NCBI GenBank assembly: GCA_929200295.1
Contig: CAKMZE010000058.1
Location: 5,962 to 13,051 of the forward strand
DNA length: 7,090 nucleotides
Reading direction: 5' to 3'
Origin: an uncultured Alphaproteobacteria bacterium
Lineage (GTDB): Bacteria; Pseudomonadota; Alphaproteobacteria; Rhodobacterales; Rhodobacteraceae
The notes under the pieces are model-generated. The model searched no databases, was not told the origin of the DNA, and saw nothing but the letters and a program-made list of their open reading frames with translations. The translations under genes were made by a program, and so were the position numbers. Positions 5,985 through 7,090 of the stretch are shown one piece after another. Every line of letters begins with the position of its first letter. Positions within the stretch are counted from its first letter, which is position 1.

Positions 5985-7090
5985 CTATATGAGTAGGCCC
6001 AAAACAAGATAGATGAATGCTCCCAATTTAGTAATGATATCTATTGTCCCATAAGCAGGGCTTTGGCGTATTCTTGCTATCACCTCTGGGTATTTCTTTA
6101 GAAATACCAAAATACGCGCTGCGCGACCAAAGACCCGAACCTCCTCAGGCACCATTGGCCGGGTAACACCCGGTAACGGCGGCGGGCCTGTGCGCATATC
6201 TTGGGTCAAAACAAGCACATCTGCGCGCATTTCATTTTGCGCCTCAGTTATCAATATCGCCTCTAGACTGTCCACCGCAGTGCTCAGCGTCTCAATATCC
6301 GTATCTTCAAGCTCGGCAATGGCCTGCGCGACTAAGGTTTGACGGTTTTCAGCGATCTCTGGATGACTGGCGCGCAACCCTTGCGCCAGCTCCTTAAGAC
6401 TATCGAGCATGGCCAGCGTTGCATCCGAGGCTGGCAAACCATCGCTCGCTATCGCCCGGGTCACGCTGCCATAGACCGCGGTCGCATCCATTTCGATCCG
6501 CTGCGGGTCATTGGCGTAACGTGTAAACGTGCGTTGCAAACGCTTAACATCCAATGATGTCTCATTCAGCCCATTGCTAGGGTCATCTAAAACATCCGAC
6601 AGCGCATCACGCGCGACATCCAGCGTGGCATTGAGCAAACCGGGCTTTGCGGGATCGATCTTTTGAAACCCCAGCTTTCCTGTTGTTTCCTCGACAAACA
6701 ACGTTTCCTCATATGGAAGCTGTTTAGCGAGGAACGCCGCTTGCCGCTCAGAAATCTCAGCGGCGACGGGTTTGGGGCCTTCGTTCCAAATCTCATCGGG
6801 GATCAGCACGATGGCCTCCCAAAGCGCCCAATTGGGTGGGGTGCCTTTGCGCAGCCCCGCGTACCAATCGATCCAAAACCGCCAGGTGTCGATATCCTGC
6901 TGCCAATGGGCACGCAGGTCTTGCCAAGCCTGTTCGACATTTTCCCGGGTGTCACTCTGCCTCAGTGGCGCGGCCATCGCCACATCAATCCCCTGATCAT
7001 CAAGTTGCGTCGCAATTTTTGCGGCTATAGAATAGCCGGCGGCGCCGCCGGCGGCGGCGGCGGCATCGGCGCCGCCGGCGGCGGGGGCGG
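5985..7090 (-). CDS. Alphaproteobacterial protein of unknown function, N-terminus beyond the window
   Basis: The frame is open from the right edge to a TAG at 5985, giving 367 visible residues and no credible start. GTG 6983 is an internal in-frame codon without a good ribosome binding site, and coding-like sequence continues upstream. Counting from the right edge, residues 1-18 are an Ala/Gly/Pro low-complexity stretch. Next is a soluble segment with a tryptophan-rich motif, TWRFWIDWYAGLRKG (68-82), followed by NWALWEAIVLIPDEIWNEGP (86-105). I recognise this pattern from uncharacterised alphaproteobacterial proteins but know no name for it. The middle (about 130-300) is acidic and probably mostly helical. 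The last 19 residues are hydrophobic and end directly at the stop, suggesting a C-terminal membrane anchor. No enzyme motif is visible. The Ala/Gly stretch is probably a linker joining this part to an unseen N-terminal domain. Confidence 0.8.
   Translation of the reverse strand, partial: APAAGGADAAAAAGGAAGYSIAAKIATQLDDQGIDVAMAAPLRQSDTRENVEQAWQDLRAHWQQDIDTWRFWIDWYAGLRKGTPPNWALWEAIVLIPDEIWNEGPKPVAAEISERQAAFLAKQLPYEETLFVEETTGKLGFQKIDPAKPGLLNATLDVARDALSDVLDDPSNGLNETSLDVKRLQRTFTRYANDPQRIEMDATAVYGSVTRAIASDGLPASDATLAMLDSLKELAQGLRASHPEIAENRQTLVAQAIAELEDTDIETLSTAVDSLEAILITEAQNEMRADVLVLTQDMRTGPPPLPGVTRPMVPEEVRVFGRAARILVFLKKYPEVIARIRQSPAYGTIDIITKLGAFIYLVLGLLI
7035..7090. repeat. GC-only low-complexity repeat coding for an Ala/Gly stretch
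   Basis: Apart from ATC at 7065-7067, which is Asp in the minus-strand frame (about the tenth residue on the N-terminal side of the stretch's end), and a few bases of variation, this segment is built from GGC/GCC triplets. A 17-bp direct repeat occurs at 7041-7057 and 7068-7084, exactly 27 bp (nine codons) apart, so it stays in frame. An 18-bp perfect palindrome, GCCGGCGGCGCCGCCGGC, lies at 7035-7052. The whole segment is read as Ala, Gly and Pro codons by the right-edge gene, so it is best explained as an expanded linker-coding repeat. Such sequence is also prone to assembly error. Confidence 0.75.

Noticed and set aside
1..7090. Mobile elements, defence systems, CRISPR arrays, tRNA or rRNA genes
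   Set aside because: No transposase, integrase, regularly spaced repeats, cloverleaf-like sequence or rRNA-like stretch is seen; nearly all bases are explained by ordinary genes.

Overview
The window looks like chromosomal DNA of an alphaproteobacterium, most probably a marine roseobacter-type member of the Rhodobacterales. The reasons are moderate-to-high GC, dense gene packing with 4-bp start/stop overlaps, and the protein styles: an alphaproteobacterial Ppx with an HD-like C-terminal region, a TerB-plus-J-domain chaperone, and a tryptophan-rich alphaproteobacterial protein of unknown function. The lineage call rests on recognition, not on a search.

Layout, left to right. (1) Positions 1-1395, plus strand: the 3' nine-tenths of an exopolyphosphatase gene (ppx); its start lies before the window. 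(2) Positions 1405-1773, minus strand: a small gene for a predicted secreted helical protein, convergent with ppx. (3) Positions 1847-4646, minus strand: a tightly packed four-gene run, transcribed VOC/glyoxalase-like protein, GNAT acetyltransferase, TerB/J-domain co-chaperone, endonuclease/exonuclease/phosphatase (EEP) family protein. Its junctions are a 4-bp overlap, a 30-bp gap and a 4-bp overlap. (4) Positions 4647-4767: a 121-bp divergent intergenic region. (5) Positions 4768-5964, plus strand: nhaA, a complete Na+/H+ antiporter gene. (6) Positions 5985-7090, minus strand: a large protein of unknown function, convergent with nhaA. It has no start in the window and runs off the right edge through an Ala/Gly-rich low-complexity stretch.

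The genes do not form one pathway. ppx (polyphosphate turnover) and nhaA (sodium and pH homeostasis) are housekeeping or stress functions. The four-gene run looks like a loosely related housekeeping operon of accessory enzymes plus a chaperone partner. I see no tRNA, rRNA, CRISPR array, transposase, integrase, prophage or toxin-antitoxin gene. No multi-gene system new to science is evident. The least explained material is the right-edge protein with its GC-only repeat, and the small secreted helical protein.

Gene boundaries worth noting: ppx is open from base 1, so the first internal ATG is not its start. The EEP gene should start at GTG 2857, and the GNAT gene at ATG 4053. The right-edge gene should not be started at GTG 6983.
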